Origin: an uncultured Eubacteriales bacterium
GTDB taxonomy: Bacteria; Bacillota; Clostridia; Oscillospirales; Oscillospiraceae
Assembly: GCA_900546075.1 (NCBI GenBank)
Contig: URBH01000002.1
Span: 15,550 to 79,549 of the forward strand
Direction of reading: 5' to 3'
DNA length: 64,000 nt
Shown: positions 7,981 through 16,563 of the stretch, piece after piece
Position numbering within the stretch: position 1 is the first letter of the stretch
How the letters are laid out: each line of letters starts with the position of its first letter
Made by a program: the position numbers and the translations under genes
The notes under the pieces: generated by a model
Databases searched by the model: none
What the model was told of the DNA's origin: nothing
Seen by the model: only the letters and a program-made list of their open reading frames with translations

Positions 7981-8315
7981 GATCTCACCGCCTCCAGTTC
8001 AATGGCCAGCACTCCGGCCTCCTCGGTGCAGGTTTTCACCTTGTACGCCTTGCCGTCCAGCGTCAACACGACGCCCTGGGCGGGGCGTGGGCCAAAATCA
8101 GCCTTTGCCACATAAACCAGGCGCCGGGCCTTGTATGTGCCCTCCGTCTGTGCGGCCATGATCTTGGCCTTGTCCCGCTCCAGCAGTTCGTTGTCGTCCA
8201 CCACCGCGGCCATTTCCTTACCGTTGACCGTGTGGGTGTCCGCGAACTCCAGGCAGTTCAGGAATGTGGTGGAAATGTCCGCCGCGATCTGTTCCTTGAA
8301 CGTAGGGGCGCCCAT
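7977..8315 (-). CDS. Probable head-tail joining protein
   Basis: 112 residues. A short N-terminal helix (PTFKEQIAADISTTFLNCLEF) is followed by a beta-rich domain ending LTLDGKAYKVKTCTEEAGVLAIELEAV. This size and fold pattern resembles small head-tail attachment proteins of siphoviruses and myoviruses (lambda FII-like). It overlaps the upstream ORF stop by one base and the downstream gpZ-like gene by four. The call rests on size, position and weak pattern. Confidence 0.5.
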   Translation of the reverse strand: MGAPTFKEQIAADISTTFLNCLEFADTHTVNGKEMAAVVDDNELLERDKAKIMAAQTEGTYKARRLVYVAKADFGPRPAQGVVLTLDGKAYKVKTCTEEAGVLAIELEAVRS

Positions 8316-9313
8316 TACTGGGCACCCCCGCCGTTATCCGCAGCAGGCGGCACAATGGCCGCCGCAGGGGTCTGGACGATAGCCGCCGCCAGGCGTTCCA
8401 CGATCAGCGCCTTTGCAGCGCCGCGTGGGAGATCCACGCCCATGTCCTTGGCCAGCTTTTTCAGGTCGTCCTTGTTCATTTCTTCCAGCTGTGCAGGATC
8501 CAGGTGGCCCTCCACCATGTCGGTGCTTTCACCGCTATGGTTGCCGTCGTGGTTCTCCTGGCTCTCCTGGGTGCCCTCTGCGGCGTCTGTTACCTCCTGG
8601 GTGTCCTGGGTGGTGTCGGCGTTCTCGGTGCCGTCCTGGCCGCCGTCAGCGTCCTGCGGGGGCATTGTGGCCTCCTCCACCGCGTCGTACTCCTTGGTAA
8701 TGATCAGCGCCACCTTGGAATAGTCGAACCGGTACACCACGGCGTCCAGCACCTTGCCCGTAACAAACACCGCCACGCCGGTATACAGCGCCTTGGTGAT
8801 GTCCTGAAACACGATGCCCGTCAGGACGGCCACCCCGGCGTCAAAGCACATGGAAATCTGTCCGATGGGAACATCCCGGTATTTGAGCTTCAGCAGCCGC
8901 ACCACGATGTCCGAGCCGCCGGTGGAGGTGCCGCAGATGAACACCATGCCCAGCCCCAGCCCGCAGATCATGCCGCCGTAAAGGGCGCAGAGCAGCGAAT
9001 CCATGGGCGGCATCGCGACCTTGGCAAAAGCGTCGATCAGGATCGAGCTGAGAACCATTCCCAGCAGACTGCCGCAAAAGAACCGTCTGCCGATCTTCAC
9101 ACCGCCGAGGATAAACAGGGGCAAATTGATGATAATCGTCAGCACGCCCACGCTGCCGTAGCCCAGCAGCTCCACCGCCACCAGCGCAAGGCCGGAAATG
9201 CCGCCGGGGCTGATCTCATTGGGTTGTAGGAACAGGGAAAAGCCCAGTGCGAAAATCGTGCTTCCCACAGCCGTCGCCAGAATCCAGCGGTAATCTTCCC
9301 AAATTTTGCGCAT
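8315..9313 (-). CDS. Chimeric ORF: truncated YitT-family membrane protein fused to a phage HeH/LEM-like protein
   Basis: 332 residues. Residues 1 to about 215 are a clear YitT/DUF161 protein: five or so membrane helices, LQPNEISPGGISGLALVAVE, and FICGTSTGGSDIVVRLL. The sequence then runs into KVALIITKEYDAVEEA, where the C-terminal DUF2179 domain of YitT should continue but is missing. From Met217 (ATG at 8663-8665, with GGAGGAGG just upstream) the protein is acidic and Gln/Thr-rich. It ends in a SAP/HeH-like helix pair (MNKDDLKKLAKDMGVDL), as found in the small phage protein encoded after the major capsid gene. The phage gene probably once began at 8665 (116 residues). The fusion may be real or an assembly chimera. 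Confidence 0.75.
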   Translation of the reverse strand: MRKIWEDYRWILATAVGSTIFALGFSLFLQPNEISPGGISGLALVAVELLGYGSVGVLTIIINLPLFILGGVKIGRRFFCGSLLGMVLSSILIDAFAKVAMPPMDSLLCALYGGMICGLGLGMVFICGTSTGGSDIVVRLLKLKYRDVPIGQISMCFDAGVAVLTGIVFQDITKALYTGVAVFVTGKVLDAVVYRFDYSKVALIITKEYDAVEEATMPPQDADGGQDGTENADTTQDTQEVTDAAEGTQESQENHDGNHSGESTDMVEGHLDPAQLEEMNKDDLKKLAKDMGVDLPRGAAKALIVERLAAAIVQTPAAAIVPPAADNGGGAQ

Positions 9314-9344
9314 AAACGTCCTCTTCTTTCCAATCTGTTCGTTT

Positions 9345-11585
9345 TTACACCTCGAAGGTCTGCTGCTTTTCCGCCGAGTCCTCTTCTTTCAGCAGCGCCC
9401 CGGCGGAGGGGATGGTCTTGGTGCGGTAGCGGCTTTCGTTGACGATGCCGCTCTGACTCAGCAGCACCGCGTCCCGCAGCGTCGCCTTCTTTTTCAGCGT
9501 CATCACCGCCACGCCTTGGGTATTCCGCGTGGTCTTGGGCAGAAGCTGCGCCGTGGAGAAGATTGCCGCCCGGCCGTCGGTGGAGTACACCGCCATCTGC
9601 TCATCCGTATCCAGCGCCACCACTCTAATAAGCGGACTTCTGTCGCTGTAGGCGCCGGTGAGTTTTTTCCGGTTGGTTTTGGTCTCATAGGCGGACAGGG
9701 GAACCTTCGCCGCCTTGCCGTTTTCAAAGAAGAACAGAACAAAGCCCTTGTAGTCCCCGCAGAACACCAGCGCCACCAGATTCTCTCCCGCCTCGAAGCC
9801 CAGCTTCTGGGGCAGGTAATCGCCCAACTGGGACGCCTTGCCGTCGTCGAAGTCGGAAAGGCGGGATTTGTAGCACTGATACCGGTCGGTAAACACCAGA
9901 AATTCCGCCCTGTTGGTGGTCTCCTGGGAGAAGGACAGGCTGTCGCCCTCCTTGAATTTCTGCTCGCCGCTCATTCGCAGGGACTGGGCGGTCATCTTTT
10001 TCAGATACCCCTCCTTGGAGACGAACACCGTCACGCCGTAATCCGGCACGTCGTCCTCTTCCTCGGGGGCAGTCTCCTGGGCGTCATAGAGAATCTCCGT
10101 CCGCCGGGGCTGACCGAACTTGTCGGCCACCGCCTGCAGTTCCTTGATGATGACGTTTTTCAGCTTCCGGGGGCTGTTCAGCGTGTCTCTCAGATCGGCG
10201 ATCTCCCCTTCCAGGTCGTCGATGGCACGGGTCTGCTTGAGGATGTATTCCTTGTTGATGTTGCGCAGCTTGATCTCCGCCACGTAATTCGCCTGAATCT
10301 CGTCAATGCCGAAGCCGATCATCAGGTTGGGTACGACCTCGCTTTCCAGCTCCGTCTCCCGGATGATGGAAATGGCTTTGTCGATGTCCAGCAAAATCCG
10401 CTCCAGACCCTTTAACAGGTGCAGGCGGTCTTCCTTCTTCTGAACCTGGAAGAAAATCCGGCGCTTGACGCAGTCCGTGCGCCAGGCCGTCCACTCGTCC
10501 AGAATCTCCCCCACGCCCATCACCCGGGGCATTCCCGCGATGAGGATGTTGAAATTGCAGGGGAAGCTGTCCTGCAAGGGCGTCAGACGGAACAGCTTCT
10601 GCATCAGCTTCTCCGGGTCAACGCCCCGCTTCAGGTCGATGGTCAGCTTCAGGCCGCCCAAATCCGTCTCGTCCCGCATGTCGGAAATCTCTTTGATTTT
10701 CCCCGCCTTGATCAGCTCCGCCACCTTGTCCATGATGACTTCCGTGGCGGTGGTGTAGGGGATCTCCGTGATTTCAATGAGATTGCCGTCCTTGACGTAG
10801 CGCCATTTTGCCCGGAGCCGGAAGCTTCCACGGCCTGTGGCATAGATTTCCCGTGTGGCGGCCTCGTCAAACAGCAGCTCGCCGCCGGTGGAAAAATCCG
10901 GGCCGGGCAGGGTCTCCAGAATGTCGTGGTCGGGATTTTTCATCAGGGCAATGGCGGTGTCGCACACCTCCCGCAGGTTAAACGAGCAGATGTTGGACGC
11001 CATGCCCACGGCGATGCCCTGGTTGGCAGAAACCAGCACGTTGGGGAACGTGGTGGGCAGCAGCGCAGGCTCCTTCATGGTGGCGTCGTAGTTGTCCACC
11101 ATGTCCACGGTGTCGCTGTCGATGTCCTTGAACACCTCGGCGCAGATGGAATCCAGCTTGGCCTCGGTGTAACGGGCGGCGGCGTAGGCCATGTCCCGGG
11201 AGTACACCTTGCCGAAGTTGCCCTTGGAATCCACAAAGGGATGCAGCAGCGTCTCGTTGCCCTTGGCAAGACGCACCATGGTCTCATAGATGGCGGCGTC
11301 GCCGTGGGGGTTCAGGCGCATGGTCTGGCCGACGATGTTGGCGGACTTCGTCCGTCCGCCGGTGAGCAGACCCATTTTGTACATGGTATACAGTAGCTTG
11401 CGGTGAGACGGCTTAAAGCCGTCGATCTCGGGAATTGCCCGGGAAACGATCACCGACATGGCATAGGGCATGTAGTTTAATTCCAGCGTCTCGGAAATGG
11501 CCTGCTCCGTGGTGGAGCCGTGCAGACCCATAATGCCGTCGGTGTTTATCTTCTTTTTTTCAGGTTCTTGCTTTTTCCGTGCCAT
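9345..11585 (-). CDS. parC: DNA topoisomerase IV subunit A-like (GyrA/ParC family)
   Basis: 746 residues. The breakage-reunion domain is intact, with the active-site Tyr in AAARYTEAKL and the GyrA-box region before it. It pairs with the ParE-like gene 45 bases upstream, and together they would pass one DNA duplex through another to decatenate or relax DNA. The region equivalent to the quinolone-resistance region reads NPHGDAAIYETMVR: the position of E. coli GyrA Ser83 is Ala and Asp87 is Glu. The C-terminal part has degenerate beta-pinwheel repeats and no clear GyrA box, favouring ParC over GyrA. It is somewhat divergent from textbook ParC. Confidence 0.85.
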   Translation of the reverse strand: MARKKQEPEKKKINTDGIMGLHGSTTEQAISETLELNYMPYAMSVIVSRAIPEIDGFKPSHRKLLYTMYKMGLLTGGRTKSANIVGQTMRLNPHGDAAIYETMVRLAKGNETLLHPFVDSKGNFGKVYSRDMAYAAARYTEAKLDSICAEVFKDIDSDTVDMVDNYDATMKEPALLPTTFPNVLVSANQGIAVGMASNICSFNLREVCDTAIALMKNPDHDILETLPGPDFSTGGELLFDEAATREIYATGRGSFRLRAKWRYVKDGNLIEITEIPYTTATEVIMDKVAELIKAGKIKEISDMRDETDLGGLKLTIDLKRGVDPEKLMQKLFRLTPLQDSFPCNFNILIAGMPRVMGVGEILDEWTAWRTDCVKRRIFFQVQKKEDRLHLLKGLERILLDIDKAISIIRETELESEVVPNLMIGFGIDEIQANYVAEIKLRNINKEYILKQTRAIDDLEGEIADLRDTLNSPRKLKNVIIKELQAVADKFGQPRRTEILYDAQETAPEEEDDVPDYGVTVFVSKEGYLKKMTAQSLRMSGEQKFKEGDSLSFSQETTNRAEFLVFTDRYQCYKSRLSDFDDGKASQLGDYLPQKLGFEAGENLVALVFCGDYKGFVLFFFENGKAAKVPLSAYETKTNRKKLTGAYSDRSPLIRVVALDTDEQMAVYSTDGRAAIFSTAQLLPKTTRNTQGVAVMTLKKKATLRDAVLLSQSGIVNESRYRTKTIPSAGALLKEEDSAEKQQTFEV

Positions 11586-11630
11586 GGTTGGCTCCTTTAC
11601 AAGATTTATGAATTCGCTGTCTGGCCGGCC

Positions 11631-13607
11631 TTACGAAATATCCGCCAGTTCCAGATACTTTGCGCCGTTTTCCGCGATAAAGTTCTTCCGCTCCTGCAAG
11701 CCGTCGCCCAGGAGGAAGTCAAAGTAATGCGCCGTGCGCTCCGCGTCCTCCGGCATGACCTTGATGAGGCGGCGGGTCTGAGGGTTCATGGTGGTCATCC
11801 ACATCATCTCCGGGTCGTTTTCGCCGAGACCTTTGGAGCGTTGGATGGTGATCTTTTTGCCCTCCAATTCCTTGAGTATCTTCGTCTTCTCCTGCTCGTT
11901 GTAGGCGAACCAGGTCTTGTCCTTGCAGGTGATCTCAAACAGCGGCGATTCCGCGATATACACGTACCCGTCCCGGATCAGCGTCGGACACAGGCGGTAA
12001 AGCATGGTCAATATCAGCGTCCGGATCTGGAAGCCGTCCACGTCGGCATCCGTACAGATGACCACCTTGCTCCAGCGCAGCTGAGAAAGGTCGAAGGACG
12101 ACAGTTCCTTAGCTTTCTTGCCCTGCACCTCCACGCCGCAGCCCAAGACCTTCATCAGGTCGGTGATGATGGGCGAGGCGAAAATCTTGCCGTAATCCGC
12201 CTTCAGGCAGTTGAGGATTTTGCCCCGAACCGGCATGATGCCCTGAAATTCCGCGTCCCGGCTGAGTTTGACGCTGCCCAGAGCGGAATCGCCCTCCACG
12301 ATATACAGCTCCCGCACCGAAGCGTCCCGGCTGCGGCAGTCCACGAATTTCTGCACCCGGTTGGCAATGTCGATGGAGCCGGAGAGCTTCTTTTTCACGC
12401 TGGACTTGGTCTTCTCGGCGGATTCCCGGGCGCGCTTGTTCACCAGAATCTGCTCCGACGCCTTGTCGGCCTCCTGCTTGTTCTCGATGAACCAGACCTG
12501 CAGCTGCTCCTTGAAAAAGGCAGTCATGGCGTCCTGGGTGAATTTGCTGTTGACGCTTTTTTTCGTCTGGTTTTCAAAGCAGCCGATGGTGGAGAAGCAG
12601 TTGGTCACCAGCACCAGAGAGTCCTGAATGTCCTGGAAAATGATCTTATTCTCGTTTTTGGTGTATTTGTTATTGTCCCGGAGGTACTTGTCGAAGGCCG
12701 CGGTAAAGCCGGAGCGAACCGCCTTGTCCGGGCTTCCGCCGTATTCCAGCCAGGAGGAATTGTGGTAATACTCGATATGGCTGATTTGCTTGGAGAAGCA
12801 GAAGGAGGCCGTGATCTTCAGCTTCATTTCCGGGCGGTTTTCCGCGTCACGACCCCGGCGCTCGGCTTCCCAGTAGACGGGCATGGTGAAGGCGTTGTCC
12901 CCCACCAGCTCCTCGATATACTGGCGGATGCCGTCGGCATAACAAAATTCCTCCGTCTCGAATTTGCCGCCCACCTGGTTGCGGAAGCGGAAGGTGATGC
13001 CCTTGTTCACCACCGCCTGACGGCGCAGCACGTCCCGGTAGTATTCCACGGGGATGTTGATGTCGGTGAACACCAGCTTGTCCGGCTTCCAGTGAAAGCA
13101 GGAGCCGGTCTTTTTCCGGTCGGTGGGCTCCTTTTTCAGGCCGCCCTTGTTTCTGCCCTTTTCAAAGTGCAGATCGTACCGGTAGCCGTCCCGGCGGATG
13201 GTGGCGTCAAAAAACTCCGAAGCGTACTGGGTAGCGCAGGAGCCAAGGCCGTTCAGGCCCAGGGAATACTCATAGTTTTCCCCGTTTTCCCCGTATTTGC
13301 CGCCGGCGTACATTTCGCAGAACACCAGCTCCCAGTTGTAGCGCTTTTCCTTTTCGTTGTAGTCCACGGGGCAGCCCCGGCCGAAATCCTCCACCTCCAC
13401 GCTTAAGTCTTCGTAGCGGGTGACGATGATGGTATCGCCGTAGCCTTCCCGCGCCTCGTCGATGGCGTTGGAGAGAATTTCAAACACCGCGTGCTTGCAG
13501 CCCTCCAGATCGTCCGAGCCGAAGATGACAGCCGGACGCTTACGCACCCGATCCTCGCCCTTGAGCATGGAGATACTGGAATTTCCGTATTGTTCCTGTT
13601 TTTTCAT
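11631..13607 (-). CDS. parE: DNA topoisomerase IV subunit B-like (GyrB/ParE family)
   Basis: 658 residues from ATG 13607. The longer ORF adds 17 residues without a ribosome site and would start within the promoter region. The GHKL ATPase domain shows FEILSNAIDEA and LGLNGLGSCATQ. The TOPRIM part shows EGDSALG and DADVDG, which coordinate magnesium, and the C-terminus has RSKGLGENDP. Sequence between motifs is more divergent than in housekeeping GyrB, for example DADVDGFQIRTL where DADVDGAHIRTL is usual. It is the first gene of a leftward unit that continues with parC and yitT. Confidence 0.9.
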   Translation of the reverse strand: MKKQEQYGNSSISMLKGEDRVRKRPAVIFGSDDLEGCKHAVFEILSNAIDEAREGYGDTIIVTRYEDLSVEVEDFGRGCPVDYNEKEKRYNWELVFCEMYAGGKYGENGENYEYSLGLNGLGSCATQYASEFFDATIRRDGYRYDLHFEKGRNKGGLKKEPTDRKKTGSCFHWKPDKLVFTDINIPVEYYRDVLRRQAVVNKGITFRFRNQVGGKFETEEFCYADGIRQYIEELVGDNAFTMPVYWEAERRGRDAENRPEMKLKITASFCFSKQISHIEYYHNSSWLEYGGSPDKAVRSGFTAAFDKYLRDNNKYTKNENKIIFQDIQDSLVLVTNCFSTIGCFENQTKKSVNSKFTQDAMTAFFKEQLQVWFIENKQEADKASEQILVNKRARESAEKTKSSVKKKLSGSIDIANRVQKFVDCRSRDASVRELYIVEGDSALGSVKLSRDAEFQGIMPVRGKILNCLKADYGKIFASPIITDLMKVLGCGVEVQGKKAKELSSFDLSQLRWSKVVICTDADVDGFQIRTLILTMLYRLCPTLIRDGYVYIAESPLFEITCKDKTWFAYNEQEKTKILKELEGKKITIQRSKGLGENDPEMMWMTTMNPQTRRLIKVMPEDAERTAHYFDFLLGDGLQERKNFIAENGAKYLELADIS

Positions 13608-13647
13608 GTTGCATACCTGCCTGCATAATCCATAATCGTTCGATTTT

Positions 13648-13676
13648 ATTATATGCAAAAATCAGTCAAAAGTCAA
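13648..13676 (-). promoter_or_regulatory. Promoter of parE-parC-yitT
   Basis: On the minus strand TTGACT (13671-13676) and TATAAT (13648-13653) are 17 bases apart. The start point lies about 35 bases before the parE ATG. Confidence 0.8.
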
Positions 13677-13695
13677 GAAACGCCCCTTGGGGCAG

Positions 13696-13733
13696 AAAAA
13701 GCGTCCTGCATGTTCCGTGCAGGACGCTTTTTT
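13696..13733. terminator. Bidirectional rho-independent terminator
   Basis: A perfect ten-pair stem GCGTCCTGCA / TGCAGGACGC (13701-13710 and 13718-13727) has a seven-base loop. Five A residues lie on the left and six T residues on the right, so it can stop transcripts from either side. For the leftward phosphatase gene it separates that transcript from the parE promoter. Confidence 0.85.
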
Positions 13734-13741
13734 CAGGATTC

Positions 13742-13910
13742 ATACTATTTCTCGATAAAATGGTTAACACCATTTTATCCTGCGAATCCTTCGCAGGCCG
13801 CCGGTGGCGGCGAGAAATGTATGGACTTACGTTTTTTGCGGCTACGCCGCTGGCTGCTGAAACAGCAGCCGAATAAAACGGTTTTTAACCGTTTTATTGA
13901 AAACTAGTAT
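13742..13910. mobile_element. MITE-like element with imperfect terminal inverted repeats and internal hairpins
   Basis: The ends are imperfect inverted repeats of about 30 bases: ATACTATTTCTCGATAAAAT on the left, and ATACTAGTTTTCAATAAAAC read inward from the right. Between and including them are six consecutive stem-loops: ATAAAATGG/CCATTTTAT, CCTGCGAA/TTCGCAGG, GCCGCC/GGCGGC, GCGGC/GCCGC, GGCTGCTG/CAGCAGCC and ATAAAACGGTT/AACCGTTTTAT. No convincing protein is encoded. It fits a small non-autonomous element or a REP-like cluster. No second copy was seen in the window. Confidence 0.55.
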
Positions 13911-13915
13911 CATCG

Positions 13916-14644
13916 TCAATCGTGGCGCTGCTCCCAGTTTTCGTAGGTTTCGCAGAACCGGCCGGAGAAGGACGGCTCCCGTCCCGCCGCGTACAGGTGG
14001 GAGGTGTCCCCGAAGGCACTCATGCGGAACGACGTGATGCCCTCCCGGCGCTCCTCCGTGTTCAGGATGGTGACGGAGGTGGGCAGAGAACAGACGCCAT
14101 GCCACAGCACCATGGGGGAAATTCCCAGCAAATGGCTCAGCAGGACGCAGGTAACGCCAAAGTGGCAGAACAGGACAATCGTATCCTCGTTGGACCGCTC
14201 CACCCGGTAGTAATCCCCCTCCCGGCGGTAGCCGTGGCGGGCAAGCAGCTCGTCCAGCCCGTCCCAGACCCACTGGGCTTCTTCACGCACCCCGGCGGCG
14301 GTGAAACGGTCGTTTTCCCACCAGTGTTCCCGGTCGTAAAAGCGCTTGTCTGCCGTCCAGTCCTGGGGCAGCCAGTCCCAGGCAACGCCCGGCTTGTCCT
14401 TCCCCGGTCGGAGCACCTGGGGGGAGAATTCCCGCAGCCAGGGAAGAATTTCCGCCTGCCGCCCCAGCTTTTCCAGGGTAGCCTTGGCGGTGTCCTGTGC
14501 CCGTCCCTTTGGGGAGCAGTAAAACGCTTTCACGTCCAGCTTGCACAGGCGCTGAGACAGCAGCTCCGCCTCTATCCAGCCGGTTTCGGTCAGGGAATCG
14601 ATGGAATAGTCCGGGTCGCCGTGGCGCACAATTAACAGCTTCAT
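13916..14644 (-). CDS. Histidine phosphatase (phosphoglycerate mutase-like) family protein
   Basis: 242 residues. The N-terminus carries the phosphohistidine motif LLIVRHGDPDY, and later FYCSPKGRAQDTA gives the second basic residue. The C-terminal FCHFGVTCVLLSHLLG supplies the second catalytic His. It probably removes phosphate from a small molecule; the substrate cannot be told. It lies 12 bases downstream of the aldo/keto reductase gene in the same direction, so the two may form a unit. A MITE-like element and a terminator follow. Confidence 0.85.
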   Translation of the reverse strand: MKLLIVRHGDPDYSIDSLTETGWIEAELLSQRLCKLDVKAFYCSPKGRAQDTAKATLEKLGRQAEILPWLREFSPQVLRPGKDKPGVAWDWLPQDWTADKRFYDREHWWENDRFTAAGVREEAQWVWDGLDELLARHGYRREGDYYRVERSNEDTIVLFCHFGVTCVLLSHLLGISPMVLWHGVCSLPTSVTILNTEERREGITSFRMSAFGDTSHLYAAGREPSFSGRFCETYENWEQRHD

Positions 14645-14656
14645 GGATTTTCTCCT

Positions 14657-15664
14657 TTATTCTCCAAACTTTTCCGCAGCCTCTTTCAGCATACTGCGGA
14701 TAGGCAGATGGTAGGGGCAGCGGCTTTCGCAGGCGCCGCAGCCGATGCAGTCCGACGCTTTTTTCGTAAGCGTCGCGTAGCGGCTTCTTGCCCAGTCCGC
14801 CAGACCGTACCGGGTCAGATATCCCTCAAACAGGAACACGCTGGAAATGCTGATGCCCGCGCTGCAGGGCTGGCAGTAATTGCACCGGCGGCAAAACTGG
14901 GTTCCCAGGGCGTCGCGGATGGCGCGGAGCTTCCCCTCTTCCTCATGGGACAGCGGGGAAGCGTCGTTTACTGCGGCGAGGTTCTGATTCAGCTCGGCAA
15001 TGTCCGCCATGCCGGGTATCACCACGGTGACATCCGGGTTGGCGCAGACATAGCGCAGCGCCGTCACGGCGTCCTCAATCGCGCCGCCCGCCAGGGGCTT
15101 CATGGCAATGAAGCCTATGTTCTTTTCGGCGCAAGCGTGGATCAGTTCTTTTGCCTGATCTTCCACGATGTTGTAGGGGAACATGACGGTTTCCACCCAT
15201 GGCAGCTCCAGCGCCATCCGGAAGGTTTCCAGAGAGTGGGCAGTGATGCCGATATGGCCGATCTTCCCGGCCGTTTTCGCCGCCGTCAGGGCTTCCAGCG
15301 CGCCGCCGGGGGCGCAGACCTTCTCCAAATCCACAGGGGGCGCGTTGTGAATCTGGTACAGGTCAATATAGTCGGTGCGGAGATTTTTCAGGCTGATGTC
15401 AATGTCCTTCGCCATGGCCTCCGCCGTGCGGGACATACTCTTTGTGGCAAGCACAAAATGCTCCCGGATGCCCTCCAGACCGACCCCCAAGTATTCCTCG
15501 CTGACGGTATAGCCCCGGGCAGTATCGATGTAATTGACGCCGTTTTCCAGCAGCTTGTGCATAAGGGCTTTGGTTCCCTCCGCGTCGATGCGCTGGATGG
15601 GGATTCCCCCAAAGCCCATGCGGGAGATTTTCAGTCCGGTTTTGCCGAGGATTCTGTATTCCAT
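14657..15664 (-). CDS. Aldo/keto reductase with C-terminal 4Fe-4S ferredoxin domain
   Basis: 335 residues from ATG 15664, preceded by AAGGAG; the longer ORF runs into the proBAC terminator region. The N-terminal barrel starts MEYRILGKTGLKISRMGFGG and carries DTARGYTVSEEYLG with the catalytic Asp and Tyr. Residues from about 270 contain two cysteine groups: CRRCNYCQPC, and CIGCGACESRCP followed by YHLPI. These would bind an iron-sulfur cluster. This architecture is common in anaerobic Firmicutes and suggests an electron-transfer-linked reductase. The substrate is unknown. Confidence 0.88.
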   Translation of the reverse strand: MEYRILGKTGLKISRMGFGGIPIQRIDAEGTKALMHKLLENGVNYIDTARGYTVSEEYLGVGLEGIREHFVLATKSMSRTAEAMAKDIDISLKNLRTDYIDLYQIHNAPPVDLEKVCAPGGALEALTAAKTAGKIGHIGITAHSLETFRMALELPWVETVMFPYNIVEDQAKELIHACAEKNIGFIAMKPLAGGAIEDAVTALRYVCANPDVTVVIPGMADIAELNQNLAAVNDASPLSHEEEGKLRAIRDALGTQFCRRCNYCQPCSAGISISSVFLFEGYLTRYGLADWARSRYATLTKKASDCIGCGACESRCPYHLPIRSMLKEAAEKFGE

Positions 15665-15733
15665 AGTCACGCGCTCCTTTCCGTTTCTGACATTATACGG
15701 CAAAATCGCTGAAAAAACAACCTGTCCGATCAT

Positions 15734-15763
15734 AAAAAACGGGTCAGCTTCCGCTGACCCGTT
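15734..15763 (-). terminator. Terminator after proC
   Basis: An eleven-pair stem AACGGGTCAGC / GCTGACCCGTT with loop TTCC is followed on the minus strand by a run of T (A residues at 15734-15739). It closes the proBAC unit four bases after the proC stop. Confidence 0.9.
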
Positions 15764-15766
15764 CCG

Positions 15767-16552
15767 TTACTTTCCAAGCTCTTTGTTCTTCTTATAGGTA
15801 TCAATCACACAGTCCATTGCCGCGCCGCGGAAGCCGTGGTTTTCCAGCGTCTGAACACCGACAATGGTGCTGCCCCCGGGAGAACACACCGCATCCTTCA
15901 ATGCGCCGGGGTGCTGACGGGTGGCAAGCAGCATTTCCGCCGAACCCGCCATGGTCATGGCGGCGTATTCCATTGCCTTGGCTCTGGGAAGGCCGCAGGC
16001 CACCGCGCCGTCGGCCAGTGCCTCCACGAACATGTACAGAAAGGCCGGGCCGCTGCCGGACAGAGCGCTCGCCGCGTCGATCAGCCGCTCCTCCAGTGCG
16101 TCCAGCAGACCGCAGAAGCGCATGTCCTCCCGCCAGTCCTTCAGCGTTTCCTCCGCCACAAGCGCGTTGCGGCAATAGGGAATCACGCCTTTGCCGATGG
16201 CCGTGGGGGTGTTGGGCATGATGCGGATGACGGGCAGCTCCGCCGCGGCAAGCTGCTCCAATCTTGCAATTTCCATGCCCGCCGCCATGGTGATGATCAG
16301 CGGCTTGCGCTTTCCCAGAACCTTTTGCAGCGGAGACAGCACCTCCTGCACCATATGGGGCTTCACTGCGATAAAGATCCGGTCACACCGGGCGGCGACG
16401 GTTTCCGCGTCGGAATAGACGATGCCCAGCTCCTCGGCAAACGCCTTTGCCTTGCCGGAACGGTCGGACACCATGATTTCCTTTGTGGCCTTGCTCAGGG
16501 CTTTGGCAATGGCGCCGCCCATGTTGCCGCAGCCGATAAATCCGTACTTCAT
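15767..16552 (-). CDS. proC: Pyrroline-5-carboxylate reductase
   Basis: 261 residues. It begins with the Rossmann nucleotide site MKYGFIGCGNMGGAIA. The C-terminal dimerisation and substrate region is clear: SGSGPAFLYMFVEALADGAV and VCSPGGSTIVG. It reduces pyrroline-5-carboxylate to proline with NAD(P)H, the last step of proline synthesis. It is the third gene after proB and proA in the same direction, with an 11-base gap to proA and GAGGAAAC ahead of the ATG. All features look complete. Confidence 0.95.
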   Translation of the reverse strand: MKYGFIGCGNMGGAIAKALSKATKEIMVSDRSGKAKAFAEELGIVYSDAETVAARCDRIFIAVKPHMVQEVLSPLQKVLGKRKPLIITMAAGMEIARLEQLAAAELPVIRIMPNTPTAIGKGVIPYCRNALVAEETLKDWREDMRFCGLLDALEERLIDAASALSGSGPAFLYMFVEALADGAVACGLPRAKAMEYAAMTMAGSAEMLLATRQHPGALKDAVCSPGGSTIVGVQTLENHGFRGAAMDCVIDTYKKNKELGK

Positions 16553-16563
16553 ACGTTTCCTCC

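Noticed and set aside
11520..13406. 628-codon plus-strand ORF opposite parE
   Set aside because: Antisense shadow; the minus-strand gene contains all GHKL and TOPRIM motifs.
13653..13907. 84-codon plus-strand ORF across the terminator and MITE-like element
   Set aside because: Runs through hairpins, has no ribosome site and no protein pattern.
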